This document shows positions 25,123 to 35,067 of a stretch of 64,000 bases of DNA, one piece after another. Within the stretch, counting starts at the first letter, position 1. Every line of letters begins with the position of its first letter. The stretch covers positions 2,604,001 to 2,668,000 of the forward strand of contig NZ_CP060040.1 in NCBI RefSeq assembly GCF_014211915.1, written 5' to 3'. Origin of the DNA: Burkholderia cenocepacia (GTDB lineage: Bacteria > Pseudomonadota > Gammaproteobacteria > Burkholderiales > Burkholderiaceae). Made by a program: the position numbers and the translations under genes. Under the pieces are notes generated by a model, which did no database searches, had not been told where the DNA came from, and worked only from the letters and a program-made list of their open reading frames with translations.

Positions 25123-27431
25123 ATCGTGCCTCCGACCTTCAGATAGAACTGACCTTCTCGTTCATTCGTGATGGCATCCGGCATCTTGCCTTCGCTGCTC
25201 TCCGCATGTACCCATTCATGCATCGGAAGTTCGTCAAGTTTTCCGCGCACAAAGTACTCTGTGTATTTCTTGTTCGGGTTGTCGTCGGGAATACCGTCTT
25301 CCATCCGCCAATCGGCTTCAATCCGTAGCGCTTTCATTTGCTCGGGCGTCAGATAGCAAACCCCGATCGCCACGTCGTACGCAAGCGCCTTTTTGGCATG
25401 ATCCGGATTGGTCATCGTCGTGGAGTGATTTGTCGGGCTGTTGGTCGAACCACGATCGAGCCAATCGACAATCTGCTTGTCGCGCCATTCCTTGTAGCCC
25501 TCCGGCATTTCGCTCTTGCCGTCCTCGCCGATCACGTGACCATCGCCATCGAGCCATTCCGTATTCAGCGTTCGCCGCGCCTCCATCCGCATCAACGCGC
25601 GGTCCTCGTAACGCTGTCCGGCTTCGCTCTCTGCCGTACCTTGCGCGACACTGTCCGCGTTCTTCGCCTCGTACTGATCGTAAGGATCGTCCGCGCGCTT
25701 GTCTGCCTCGCTCTTGCTTGCGTCACGCCATGCGGCTGGCGGATCGTTGCCTTCGTTGAAGTCGCTTTTCGCATTGCCGTCCCTCGTTTCGATGGGCTTG
25801 CCGAACCGCAACGCTTGCGGCGGGAACGGTTCGTCGAGTGCCGGCGCGTCCGCTACCACGGTCCAGCCCTTCGGCGGAAGGGCGTTCACGCGGAACATAT
25901 TCAATGCCGAGCTGATCTGGGTCACGAAAAACATGATCGGCGCGGATGCAAGCGTGGCCGCCACCCCGAACACGGACTCGTTTCCCTTGAGCGCACCGAT
26001 GAGATTGAACTTGGCCGGCGGCGAAGGTGGATACCAGAATCCCGACGTCTTTCCCTTTTGCCGATGCCGCCAGTCGTCTTCCCAATACTGATAGCGTTCC
26101 TGCACGCCAACCTGGAAGCCGGAGGCAAAGACGCGTTGCGTCAGCACGCCGGGGACGCTGATATCGTTCAGCTCGTTCTCGTCGATGCCGCGCCAGCCGA
26201 TACCTTGAACCGTGACCGCCGAAATCACCTGGTCGTGCGGGCAGCAATACGCGGTGACGCGACCATATGTCGATCCGTTCAGGCCGTGGCGGGCCCGATC
26301 CTCTTGTGCCGCATAAGACCGCTTGCTGGTCGGCGATACCCGCTCGTTGGCCATGTCTTCATCGATCTTGCCGGCGGGCAGTTCGTAAGCTTTGCGCGTG
26401 CCGATGATCGACAGAAACTTGCCGAGCGTTTTCGTGCGGGCGGCGTAGGTCTGCCGTCCGCGACGACCGCTGCCGTCCCTGGTCGCGCGTTGCGACCAGG
26501 TATCCATGAACGTATCGGATGGATTCGGGCCGTCTGCGCGCGCAAGGCTGTACGGCGCATTCGCCAGTACATAGGCATCCGCCACGCAATGCCCGCTACG
26601 TCCCCACGGATCTTCGACATCGGGCATTGCATCGCCGAAGAACGCCGCCGTCAGGCCCACGATGTTGCCCTGGCTATGGCATACGACGGTAATCGGCACG
26701 TCGGCCTGCATGCGGCGAATCGACTCGATCAGCCTCGCCAGGCGCAACGCCGCGAGCACGCCATATGCGCGGGGCGGCGCGCGATATAGCGGCCGGTTGG
26801 TCGGGTTGATCCCTTGGACGGTCAACCACCCGGCCGCGCGGTCGTCGAGGCCGTCGTGCCAGAGATCGGGCAGGCTCGCGCAGCCATTCGTGAACGGGCC
26901 GCCGCCCCAATAGTCCTTCTCGTTCAGGAAAATCTTGTCGCCATACTCTTTCAACTCTGCGGCGGTTGCCCGATAGCCCCATCGGAAATGAATGACGGGC
27001 GAGAAGGACGGATCAGATTTGACGTAGTTGTCCGCAAGCAGCGTCGGATTGAGAAACCCATCCGGCGTCACGCTTTCCGTGTACTTCGCCGGCACCAATT
27101 GCCCAGCGTCGATGCCGTGATACATCAATTGATCATCCAGCCGCCCGAGCCGTCGGTTCAGACCTTTGCACAGCCCACGCTCGGCGGCTTCAAACCATTC
27201 GCCTTCGGAGTTCACGCCATGAACGAAGATGACGACACCAGGCAACGGCATTTGCTTGATGCAGATCAGCCGCGTGTCTTTCGTCCACATCGAGACCCCG
27301 TCGCTCCGACCGACGACGATCTGAGGTGGCTCCGTGCCCGTCGCGGCATGCTCGTCGGTGCGTGCGTCCTCTTCCGGCCGAGGATCGAGAGATGATTCGA
27401 TCATCCGGACTCCTGCGCTTTTGTTAAACAT
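25119..27431 (-). CDS. tle3: type VI secretion lipase effector Tle3
   Basis: 770 residues with an alpha/beta-hydrolase core and the DUF3274-type C-terminal region of the Tle3 phospholipase family. The oxyanion segment is VIFVHGVNSEGEWF (67-80). The nucleophile is Ser253 in VVCHSQGNIVG, a CHSQG variant of GxSxG. It overlaps the vgrG stop by 8 bases and is preceded by AAGAAG. It is delivered by VgrG with help from Tla3 and PAAR, and attacks membrane phospholipids of neighbouring bacteria. No Tli3-like immunity gene is seen between vgrG and tla3. Confidence 0.88.
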   Translation of the reverse strand: MFNKSAGVRMIESSLDPRPEEDARTDEHAATGTEPPQIVVGRSDGVSMWTKDTRLICIKQMPLPGVVIFVHGVNSEGEWFEAAERGLCKGLNRRLGRLDDQLMYHGIDAGQLVPAKYTESVTPDGFLNPTLLADNYVKSDPSFSPVIHFRWGYRATAAELKEYGDKIFLNEKDYWGGGPFTNGCASLPDLWHDGLDDRAAGWLTVQGINPTNRPLYRAPPRAYGVLAALRLARLIESIRRMQADVPITVVCHSQGNIVGLTAAFFGDAMPDVEDPWGRSGHCVADAYVLANAPYSLARADGPNPSDTFMDTWSQRATRDGSGRRGRQTYAARTKTLGKFLSIIGTRKAYELPAGKIDEDMANERVSPTSKRSYAAQEDRARHGLNGSTYGRVTAYCCPHDQVISAVTVQGIGWRGIDENELNDISVPGVLTQRVFASGFQVGVQERYQYWEDDWRHRQKGKTSGFWYPPSPPAKFNLIGALKGNESVFGVAATLASAPIMFFVTQISSALNMFRVNALPPKGWTVVADAPALDEPFPPQALRFGKPIETRDGNAKSDFNEGNDPPAAWRDASKSEADKRADDPYDQYEAKNADSVAQGTAESEAGQRYEDRALMRMEARRTLNTEWLDGDGHVIGEDGKSEMPEGYKEWRDKQIVDWLDRGSTNSPTNHSTTMTNPDHAKKALAYDVAIGVCYLTPEQMKALRIEADWRMEDGIPDDNPNKKYTEYFVRGKLDELPMHEWVHAESSEGKMPDAITNEREGQFYLKVGGTI

Positions 27432-30186
27432 TCTTCTTGGTGAACTGCACCGCCAGTCTCTCGAACCGGTCGGTATCGACCGCCGGCAGTTCCCCGGCCG
27501 TGTCGGTCGTCAAACTCGACAGCGTTCCCGATGCCGTTCGAATCTGTCCTTCGAACCCCGGCGCCGCGTTACCGTCCGTTGGGCGAATCAGCTTCGGGAC
27601 GCGGCCGAGCGGACGCTGATCGAATGTCGGCAGATCGACGCTCATGCTCGCGGGGCCGTCCCACGCATGACCATCGGATTTCACGGTGAACTTGCCGGGG
27701 CATCCCAGTTCGATATCGCTCCCGTGCAGCTTGAGATACGCGCCGCCAGCCGTGACGAATACGACTTCGTCGCTTGCCGTGCCGACAAGCCTGCCGTCGA
27801 CCGCGGTCAACTGGATGTTTTTGCCGGACTCGATTTGCGTGTCGTCGTGCTGCGATTGAAGGGCCACTTTCCCCTGATGCGCGATCGCCGATACGCCGTC
27901 ACCATGCGCGAACATCGCGACGCCACGCCCGGCATGCAGATTGATTCGCTCGCCGCTCGTGATTTGCATGTGCTGCTGCGCGATCTGATCGACGTTCTCG
28001 CCCGCATACGTGACGTGCGTTTTCGGCGTGACGTTCAGCGACCCGGCTTGCGCGCCGAACGCCATGAACGCGGAGGCGTCGCCGGTGGCGCCGGATTCCG
28101 ACCGGCCGGGTTTCCAGTGACGGAATGCATTGGCGATGTTGTCCTGGCCGGCCGTGTCGGCGGATTGCCCGCCATGCTGGCCGGCGTGATCGCCGAGCGA
28201 CTTGAACAGCGCCGTGCATTGATCGAGCAAGCGGATCAATTCGTCGCGATCGAGCTGACCACCGGTTGCATGCGAACGCGCATAGGTCGTCAACAGCATG
28301 CCTTGGGCAGCGCGCAACGCCACAGCGGCGTCGGTGCGCAGCTCCGCGCCTTCGCCCCGATCGCTTCCGTGTCCGTCCTTGCGCGGCTGCGTCAGGTAGC
28401 CGAGATTCAGCTGGGTATGCGCATGTCCGCTTGCCAGCTGCGCGGAGATTTGCGACGGCGTGTCGTCCAGCCGAAGCTGGTTGTGCCGGCGGCCCCTGAT
28501 TTCCCGCGTCTTGATCCCGGACACGTAGCGGTTGCCCGGCAGCGCGCCGGTATCGCTGAAAGTCGCGGGTGGGTTCGCGCCGTTGCTCAACACCCCGATG
28601 ATCACCAGACGGTCGGGATCGCCCGACAGGCTCCCCAGCAAGACTTCCATGCCGACACGCGGCAGGAACAGCGCCCCGAAGCATTCGCCCGCGAGACTTG
28701 CCACGACGCGAATCGGCGCGCTGTCGCCGGCCAGCCCGTTCGTGCCGGCGCCTTGCGCGTGAGCGTGGTCCGCCGGATCCAGCCCGTGAATCAGCACACG
28801 CACGCGGCCTGCGTTGTCGCACAACACCTCTTCGCCCTGCGTGCCGACGATCGTGCCGGTCAGCAGGTGAACCGGCGGCACGTCGATCGCCGGATCGTAG
28901 GCCGGCTTGAGCGGCACACCGCGTTGCACGCACGTGAAACTGTTCTCGTAGCGTGTGTCCGTTTGTCCCGATGCATCGGGCGGCGGGACGGTCGGCGTCA
29001 GGTTGCGGCTTGCCGCGAACAGCCCGCTTGCGCGGCCCGACAGGTCTTTCGGCAGGTTGTTCCAGATTTCGTGTCGAATCGACGTGACGACGAACCGACG
29101 ACGATCGATCGACTTCATATCCAGCTCGGGGTCGCCCGCCAGCGTGAACCCGTGTCCCACGAGCATGTCGCGCACGGTGCCGATGCCTTCGAAGTGCGCG
29201 GCTTCGAACTGATGGGCCAGCATCCGGTCGTGCGCGATGCGCGCGTGATCGTTCCACGAGTCGCCGACGTGCGGGATGTCGATCGCGACGTCGGTCAGCA
29301 GGCGCGCGAGATCGTTTCCCGACTCGCCCTGATCGATGTCGGCGGCGGCCTCGAAGTCGTCCACGCGAGCGGTCTTGTAATCCCACGACGGGCGGCGGAC
29401 CTTGCCGGGCGACAGACGCTGGTCGTACGCAAAGAGGGTGACGGTGTCACGTTGCTCGACGCCGGCGTCGCGCGGGTGAAGGCGGACGGTGCCGGCCGGC
29501 GCGTCCGGCAGACGATGCGGATCGTCGCAGAACACGAGCGTGTGAATCGGCCGCTCGTCGGCCACGCCGCGTCTGCCGTCGACCGGGGCGGCCTTCGCGA
29601 AAACCGTGATGCCTTCCCGGCGCAGCAGACGCCGGATGAAGCGCGCGTCGGATTCGTTGACTTGCCGCGTCAGCTCGCGTGCCGGATAGCGATCGGCCTG
29701 CAACGTCGACAGGTCGAAATCGAACGTGCGCGCGAGCGCGGGGCTACGCTGTTTCCACTCGTTCATCAGCGTCGCCAGAATGTCCGGCACGCTGCGCGAG
29801 CGGAACAGGCGGGCGTTCGTGCGACGGTCCATCAGCGACAGGGCGTCGCAAACGTGCAGCTGATAGACGGTCAGTTCGCCGTCTGATTGCCCGGCTCGCA
29901 CTTCGCGCACGATCGCGTTGATGGCCTGGATGTTGCCCCGGTCGGTCGTCAGCCGGACCGATACGGGCAAGCCGAGAAACAGCGCAGGCGGCAGATGGTC
30001 GTAGGTGGACACGCAGGTCAGTTGCCCTTCGATGCCCGACATCAGTCCCTCGCGGATATCGGCGTGATGGAGCGCCAGCAGATGGCCGACCGCGCGTTGC
30101 GCCTGCCCGAAATGGAGGGAGACTGGACGCTTGTTCTGGTCGACCAGACCCGACGCAAAGTTTCTCAAAGTTGCTGCTATCGACAT
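27424..30186 (-). CDS. vgrG: type VI secretion spike protein VgrG
   Basis: 920 residues. The N-terminal gp27-like part (1-390) includes EGQLTCVSTYDHLPP and NESDARFIRRLLRREGITVFA. The gp5 OB domain is at about 460-560 (PVHLLTGTIVG, RVGMEVLLGSLSGDPDRLVIIGVLSNG). A DUF2345 beta-helix (about 700-830) and a short C-terminal extension follow. It is the first gene of the four-gene effector operon. No other T6SS structural genes are in the window, so this is an orphan vgrG cluster served by an apparatus elsewhere in the genome. Confidence 0.93.
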   Translation of the reverse strand: MSIAATLRNFASGLVDQNKRPVSLHFGQAQRAVGHLLALHHADIREGLMSGIEGQLTCVSTYDHLPPALFLGLPVSVRLTTDRGNIQAINAIVREVRAGQSDGELTVYQLHVCDALSLMDRRTNARLFRSRSVPDILATLMNEWKQRSPALARTFDFDLSTLQADRYPARELTRQVNESDARFIRRLLRREGITVFAKAAPVDGRRGVADERPIHTLVFCDDPHRLPDAPAGTVRLHPRDAGVEQRDTVTLFAYDQRLSPGKVRRPSWDYKTARVDDFEAAADIDQGESGNDLARLLTDVAIDIPHVGDSWNDHARIAHDRMLAHQFEAAHFEGIGTVRDMLVGHGFTLAGDPELDMKSIDRRRFVVTSIRHEIWNNLPKDLSGRASGLFAASRNLTPTVPPPDASGQTDTRYENSFTCVQRGVPLKPAYDPAIDVPPVHLLTGTIVGTQGEEVLCDNAGRVRVLIHGLDPADHAHAQGAGTNGLAGDSAPIRVVASLAGECFGALFLPRVGMEVLLGSLSGDPDRLVIIGVLSNGANPPATFSDTGALPGNRYVSGIKTREIRGRRHNQLRLDDTPSQISAQLASGHAHTQLNLGYLTQPRKDGHGSDRGEGAELRTDAAVALRAAQGMLLTTYARSHATGGQLDRDELIRLLDQCTALFKSLGDHAGQHGGQSADTAGQDNIANAFRHWKPGRSESGATGDASAFMAFGAQAGSLNVTPKTHVTYAGENVDQIAQQHMQITSGERINLHAGRGVAMFAHGDGVSAIAHQGKVALQSQHDDTQIESGKNIQLTAVDGRLVGTASDEVVFVTAGGAYLKLHGSDIELGCPGKFTVKSDGHAWDGPASMSVDLPTFDQRPLGRVPKLIRPTDGNAAPGFEGQIRTASGTLSSLTTDTAGELPAVDTDRFERLAVQFTKKNV

Positions 30187-30809
30187 AACGACAATCTCGT
30201 TATTTTTTGTTCCGGATTCGGATGGATTCGAATCCGCCTCTCAGGGTGGCAATGCGACGGCACTTGGAATTTCGGTGCGAAGAATAGCAAGCTATTTCTA
30301 TCTCTATTCGATATTTTTATTTTGAGATGGAAAATTATTTCTTTTGAAACAATGGTTAATGTTTGTTTTGGTTAGGTGGTGTTTTTGTTTCGATGGGGAT
30401 ATGTCGAGGAAGTTATTTTGGATTGGTATTTGTTGTGACTCGTTTTTCCATATCATCGAAATAGGGGATTTTTTGTCAGGACATGATTGAATTGGAGAAT
30501 GAGAGTTCGGAATTGTCCCGAATCAAAATGAGCAACGGTACGTCACGCCATTGAAATTGGCGCGAGCGGGCTTGTGTACTGGCGCGCGATGTGCACGTCC
30601 GCCGATCGGATGCCGGAAAAATGCATCTTTCAACATACAAATTCGCCGCTGGATGGTTCGGTCAGCGCCCATTGACGTGCCGCCGGGCGACAAGGAACCT
30701 GTGACGAGGCATGCCGGCATCGGCGAATTTCGAACGGCGGGTGCGTTGCCGATCATTCCACCCTATAGTGCTCGTCGTTGATCGATCCGCAAGCAATCGG
30801 GGGTTCGTC
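30187..30809. other. AT-rich region upstream of vgrG
   Basis: About 620 bases without a convincing gene, strongly AT-rich between 30190 and 30540 compared with its flanks, which is typical of T6SS effector islands and H-NS-type silencing targets. The minus strand should hold the vgrG promoter. TATAGT (30764-30769) is a candidate -10 for the plus-strand exported protein gene. No repeat or RNA gene was recognised. Confidence 0.45.
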
Positions 30810-31625
30810 GTGTTTCGCCGGAAATTCAAATTGGGTTGTTCGCGCTTCGCGTGCATCGTCGCCGTGACGACGATGCTGGCGCCCGTCGCGGTGCATGCGG
30901 AGGGGGAGGCTGTCGATGGCACGACGCACGTCGCGTCGGCTGTCGATCACGACACGTCACCGGCACGACCGATTGTCGGCGACGATCCGGTTGCCATCCG
31001 GAATGCGCTGCAGAAGGTGCACATCGGCACGCTCTCACCTTCGTTGCGCGATCGCGTTCGCGGCGCGGTCGCCGGTGCCGCCGGCCGGCACGGCCCGACG
31101 AATCCCGACCTGGCGGCCGTCGGTCTCGATCGTGACGTGACGTTCGTGGTGCCGGTGCGGTACGGGCTGAGATACCGGTCGCGGCGGCAACTGCTGACGC
31201 TGGATGTCGACCTGTTCGATGCGGAGCGCGACGGCCGGGACGGCATCCTGCTCCACAAGGTGACGACGGGGCCGCGAGGGCGCGGGCTCGTGATTGCACC
31301 GGAAGCGAAGGCAAAAGGGTACATCCAGCACGTCGACATCATCGAACTCGAGGCCGGGCAAGGCAAAAAGACCACGGTTCGGAGCCGCATGCGGCTTTCC
31401 CCCGCCGAGTACGCGCAAACGCATGGCGACTTCGCGCTTGTTTTTTCCGGACGCCTGGTTCGGCCTTACCTGACCGAACAAACCGAACATGCCGATCCGA
31501 GTATCGAGGAGCCGACGGACATTTCGACGAGGATCTCCACGTTGCATATGGATCTCCGCGACATCTGGCTGGTGAGTCCGTCGAGCGGCGTCGTGGTGTC
31601 GAAGAAGCTGGGGTTGTCGAAGTAG
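30810..31625 (+). CDS. exported protein of unknown function, divergent from vgrG
   Basis: 271 residues from GTG 30810, which has GGGGG upstream and gives a good signal peptide (RRKFKLGCSRFACIVAVTTMLAPVAVHA is split across the n- and h-regions). The frame could extend to ATG 30711, but a TATAGT element at 30764 argues that transcription starts later. The mature part contains VPVRYGLRYRSRRQLLTLDV and LRDIWLVSPSSGVVVSKKLG. No family was recognised. Its position opposite the T6SS operon makes an unrelated role or an immunity role both possible. Confidence 0.6.
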   Translation: MFRRKFKLGCSRFACIVAVTTMLAPVAVHAEGEAVDGTTHVASAVDHDTSPARPIVGDDPVAIRNALQKVHIGTLSPSLRDRVRGAVAGAAGRHGPTNPDLAAVGLDRDVTFVVPVRYGLRYRSRRQLLTLDVDLFDAERDGRDGILLHKVTTGPRGRGLVIAPEAKAKGYIQHVDIIELEAGQGKKTTVRSRMRLSPAEYAQTHGDFALVFSGRLVRPYLTEQTEHADPSIEEPTDISTRISTLHMDLRDIWLVSPSSGVVVSKKLGLSK

Positions 31626-31859
31626 CGGGATTCGGCGGGCGGGTCATGCAGTCATACAGGCGCGCGGAGAGGAAAGGACCGGGTCGGCGAAGCCCTCCGC
31701 CCGAAGAACCCCTTTCCGGGGCTGCTTGTTCAACATCGGTGGCAATGCGATAACCAAAGCCGATTCTGTCATTAGACGATATTTTTCCTGGTAAGTGAGC
31801 GGTAAGTCGACTGGTCCTACAGTAGCCCCCGTTTCGACCCTCGACTCCAGGAAACGATT

Positions 31860-32675
31860 GTGAAAATTGCCTCTCGCCGCGCCCGCCCGTTATGGCTGAT
31901 TGCCGCTTCATTCGCACTTTCATCTGTTTCCGCGTGGGCGGACGACGGCATGAGCCCACCCGACCCAGACAATACGGGGCTGACCATCCTCAACAACGCG
32001 ACGAACGTCACGCACTGGGGATTGGGCGCCGGCGTCGGCATCGAGCCGTCGGCCTACAAGGGCGACGGCACCCGTGTATTGCCTTTTCCGCTGGTCTACT
32101 TCGACAACAAGTGGGTGCAGGCCATCGGCACCACGGTCGATCTGAAAATCGGTAGCTGGAGCGGCGTCAATCTCGCGCTTCGTGGCCAGTTCTCGCTGTT
32201 CGACGGATACAAGGGCTCGGATGCGCCGATCCTGAACGGCATGGAAAATCGCAAGGGCGCGTTCTGGTACGGCCCTGCGCTGTCATGGAACACCGGATTC
32301 GGCACGTTGTCGGGCAGCTTCCTGCTCGGCGGAAACAAGGGCGAGCGCGCGAAGATCGGCTTCGAGAAGGCGTTCGCCGTCGGCGCATTTTCGATCGCGC
32401 CACATGTCGGCGTGGAATGGCTGAGCAACAAATACGTCGACTACTATTACGGCGTGCGACCATCCGAGGCGCGTGCCTGGCGCGCCGCCTACAGCGCGGG
32501 TTCGGCCGTGAACGTGTCGGCCGGCACGCGTGTCGACTACCGGTTGACGAAGCAGCAGACGATGTTCGTGGACGTGGGCGTGTCGCGTCTCGGCGACGGC
32601 ATCACCGACAGTCCGCTCGTCGGCAGGCGGTTCATTCCGGAGGCCAGGATCGGCTACATGTATCGGTTCAAGTGA
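31860..32675 (+). CDS. MipA/OmpV family outer-membrane protein
   Basis: 271 residues. The signal peptide (1-27, ending VSAWA) is followed by a beta-barrel with the MipA/OmpV hallmarks: WGLGAGVGIEPSAYKG, LPFPLVYFDNKW, and a C-terminal YMYRFK ending in an aromatic-charged pattern for barrel assembly. It starts with GTG, seven bases after AGGA. Members scaffold murein enzymes or act as stress-induced porins. A response regulator and kinase follow immediately, so the porin is probably both neighbour and target of that system. Confidence 0.87.
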   Translation: MKIASRRARPLWLIAASFALSSVSAWADDGMSPPDPDNTGLTILNNATNVTHWGLGAGVGIEPSAYKGDGTRVLPFPLVYFDNKWVQAIGTTVDLKIGSWSGVNLALRGQFSLFDGYKGSDAPILNGMENRKGAFWYGPALSWNTGFGTLSGSFLLGGNKGERAKIGFEKAFAVGAFSIAPHVGVEWLSNKYVDYYYGVRPSEARAWRAAYSAGSAVNVSAGTRVDYRLTKQQTMFVDVGVSRLGDGITDSPLVGRRFIPEARIGYMYRFK

Positions 32676-32683
32676 GTGCGAGC

Positions 32684-33358
32684 ATGCCAAGAGTGGCGAT
32701 TGTCGAGGATCACGAGCGTCTGGCCGGCCTGTTGTCGCAGGCGTTGGCCGCGGCGGGAATCGAATCCGACCGGTTCGGCAATGCTCGGGAAGCTGCTTAC
32801 GGTGTCGACCGGGCCGATTACGCGCTGCTGATCATCGATCGCGGATTGCCGGACGGAGACGGTCTGGCGTTCTTGCGGACACTGCGTGCGGCGGGGCGCA
32901 TGATGCCTTGCCTGATGCTGACGGCGCGCGACGCGTTGCATGACCGCATCGACGGACTCGAAAGCGGCGCCGACGACTATGTGACCAAGCCGTTCGAAAT
33001 GAGCGAACTCGTCGCGCGCGTCCGTACGCTGATGCGGCGCCCGGCGCGGCTCACGACGCTCGTCGCGTCGTTCGCGGACGTGACCGTGGACCCGCCCCAG
33101 CGCGCGATGCGCTGTGGCGACCGGACGGTGCTACTGGCGCCGGCCGAGCTGCAGATCATGCTTTGCCTGATCGAAGCCGCGGGCCGCACCGTCCGGCATT
33201 CGAACCTCGAGCATGCCGCATGGGGGCTCGCGGAAGCGGTCACGCCGAATGCACTCGAGGTGACCGTGCACCGCTTGCGCAAGAAACTGACGGCGATCGG
33301 CGCGACGATGCGGCTCACCAATATCCGCGGCGCCGGCTTTGCGCTGCGAGACGCGTGA
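32684..33358 (+). CDS. OmpR-family response regulator
   Basis: 224 residues. The receiver domain has VEDHE at the start and the phosphoacceptor Asp in LLIIDRGLPDGDG (Arg replaces the usual Val/Met after Asp). Lys is present in VTKPFEMSEL. The winged helix ends TVHRLRKKLTAIGATMRLTNIRGAGF, in which the final residues match the family. ATG 32684 is nine bases after the porin stop. GTG 32672, overlapping that stop, is an alternative. It is followed by its kinase. The signal is unknown. Confidence 0.88.
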   Translation: MPRVAIVEDHERLAGLLSQALAAAGIESDRFGNAREAAYGVDRADYALLIIDRGLPDGDGLAFLRTLRAAGRMMPCLMLTARDALHDRIDGLESGADDYVTKPFEMSELVARVRTLMRRPARLTTLVASFADVTVDPPQRAMRCGDRTVLLAPAELQIMLCLIEAAGRTVRHSNLEHAAWGLAEAVTPNALEVTVHRLRKKLTAIGATMRLTNIRGAGFALRDA

Positions 33359-33409
33359 CGATGCTTCGCCGCGTGTCGCACGTGGCTACTCCCTCGTAAG
33401 AAAACCGCC

Positions 33410-34762
33410 ATGTTTCGTCATTGGGCCCTGCGTCTGTCGACGCGTCTGTGGGTGACCAACGTTGCCGCGTTCGCCATCAGCCTGGCGCTGCTGTCCGCGC
33501 TTTCCGTGTATTTTCTGGATCGATATCCCGAGTTCCTGGGACGGCGCCAGCAGATGGAGAGCATCCGTCATATCGTGGCCGGGATGCGTTTCGATGCGGC
33601 CGGGCGCCCGGCATCCGTGCGATTGGGCGAGCATCCGGCGGTGATGTTCCGGCTCTTGCCGGCCGACGTGAAGTATCGGGTGCTCGATGCGACGGGGAAG
33701 GTGTTGTTGGCGTCGGTGCCTTCGAACGAAGATCGACCGTGGCTGACGGAGGACCTCGCGACGGTGGCAGGCAAGGTGCTGCCCGCCACGATCGACGGCA
33801 AGGCGTACGCGGTCGCGACGCAGCGCGCGTTGAACGGGAGCGTCGTCTATTACGTGCAGGTGGCGCACAGCAACCAACTCGTCGATGCGCTCGTCAGGAC
33901 GCGGATCGATCCGATCCCGAAGACCGTCGTTTATGTGCTGGTCATTGCGACCGTCATTTTCGGACTGACGCTGCCGTTGACGATCGGTCACGTGCTGAAG
34001 CCGTTGCGGGAGGTATCGCGTGCCGCGCGGGAAATCGAGCCGCGCAACCTGAAGACGCGGCTGTCGTCAGCCGGGATTCCCAGCGAGATCAAGCCGCTGA
34101 TCGATGCGTTCAACGACGCGCTGACCCGGCTCGAGAACGGCTTCGCGGTGCAGCAGCAGTTTCTGGCCGATGCCGCGCACGAGTTGCAGACGCCGCTCAC
34201 GCTCGTCAGAGGGCAGATCGAGTTGCAGCCCGACATCAGCCAGAAGGCGCTTTTGCTTCGCGAGATCGATCTGATGGCCCGGCAGGTGAAGCAACTGCTG
34301 CATCTGGCTGAAGTCAGCGAGGCGCAGAACTTCAGTTTCGGCGACGTGAATGGTGCCGACGTCGCGCGGGACATCGTGAGCTTGCTGGCCGGCAAGGCCG
34401 ATGCGAAGCAGGTGACGCTTCATATCGAAGCGCGTGATTCCGTGGCACCCATACGCGCGGACGGCGGGGCGCTTTTCATCCTGCTCAAGAACCTGCTCGA
34501 GAATGCGATCAACGCGTCGCCGTCGGGCGGGGTCGTGGTGCTGACTGTTCTTGATACGGCGATTCATGTCGAAGATGAAGGGCCGGGGATTCGGCGAGAA
34601 CATCTTCCGCTGGTCTTCGATCGATACTGGCGGGCGCCGGATTCGCGGTATGACGGTGCGGGGCTCGGCTTGGCCATCTGCAAGGAGATTGCCGAGGCCC
34701 ATCAATGGACACTGACGGTCGATGTGCTGGCGACGGGGACGCGGTTCAGTGTCCGGTTTTAG
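33410..34762 (+). CDS. sensor histidine kinase
   Basis: 450 residues. The first transmembrane helix is at about 13-36, with a periplasmic domain of about 130 residues, and the second helix is at 173-195. HAMP follows, then the H-box FLADAAHELQTPLTLV and a GHKL ATPase (LLKNLLENAINASP, VEDEGPGI, GAGLGLAICKEI). In the H-box, Gln replaces the common Arg after Glu-Leu. It forms a two-component pair with the preceding regulator and is probably linked to the MipA/OmpV protein. Confidence 0.88.
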   Translation: MFRHWALRLSTRLWVTNVAAFAISLALLSALSVYFLDRYPEFLGRRQQMESIRHIVAGMRFDAAGRPASVRLGEHPAVMFRLLPADVKYRVLDATGKVLLASVPSNEDRPWLTEDLATVAGKVLPATIDGKAYAVATQRALNGSVVYYVQVAHSNQLVDALVRTRIDPIPKTVVYVLVIATVIFGLTLPLTIGHVLKPLREVSRAAREIEPRNLKTRLSSAGIPSEIKPLIDAFNDALTRLENGFAVQQQFLADAAHELQTPLTLVRGQIELQPDISQKALLLREIDLMARQVKQLLHLAEVSEAQNFSFGDVNGADVARDIVSLLAGKADAKQVTLHIEARDSVAPIRADGGALFILLKNLLENAINASPSGGVVVLTVLDTAIHVEDEGPGIRREHLPLVFDRYWRAPDSRYDGAGLGLAICKEIAEAHQWTLTVDVLATGTRFSVRF

Positions 34763-34862
34763 CCGGATACGACGGGATTCCGACCCTCATACGAGGCGCT
34801 CGGTGGAGGTGGGGCGGGCGGGGGGCGCCTGTCCCGCAGAAGTACTGCTTTTCACAGACTCC

Positions 34863-34890
34863 TTGTTCGCCGCCGATTTTTCGATATAAT
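34863..34890 (+). promoter_or_regulatory. strong sigma-70 promoter for the ACT-like gene
   Basis: TTGTTC (34863-34868), a 16-base spacer and a perfect TATAAT (34885-34890). It points to a transcription start near 34897, inside an inverted repeat. Confidence 0.65.
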
Positions 34891-34895
34891 GAATC

Positions 34896-34917
34896 CACGT
34901 TCGGAATGTCGAACGTG
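34896..34917. promoter_or_regulatory. 8-bp inverted repeat at the transcription start (operator or 5' hairpin)
   Basis: CACGTTCG-N6-CGAACGTG is a perfect palindrome placed at about +1 to +20 of the predicted transcript. It could be a repressor operator or a 5' stabilising hairpin. Further hairpins follow in the leader: GTCGGG-TTT-CCCGAC near 34936-34950, and a GCCC/GGGC stem near 34960-34973. Confidence 0.5.
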
Positions 34918-35067
34918 AGAAATCAAGCATCCAGAGTCGGGTTTCCCGACGCCAACCTGCCCTCCCGGGCAAGGTGGACGCCCTCGAGGCGATGCGGCCG
35001 ATTGACGGCAACGAAACGGGAGCAGCATGGCTGGCACCGGTTCGATAACCATTCATCCGGAGCAACC

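Noticed and set aside
30215..30245. GGATTCGAATCC-like segment resembling a tRNA T-arm
   Set aside because: No acceptor, D or anticodon arm can be formed around it on either strand, so it is not a tRNA gene.
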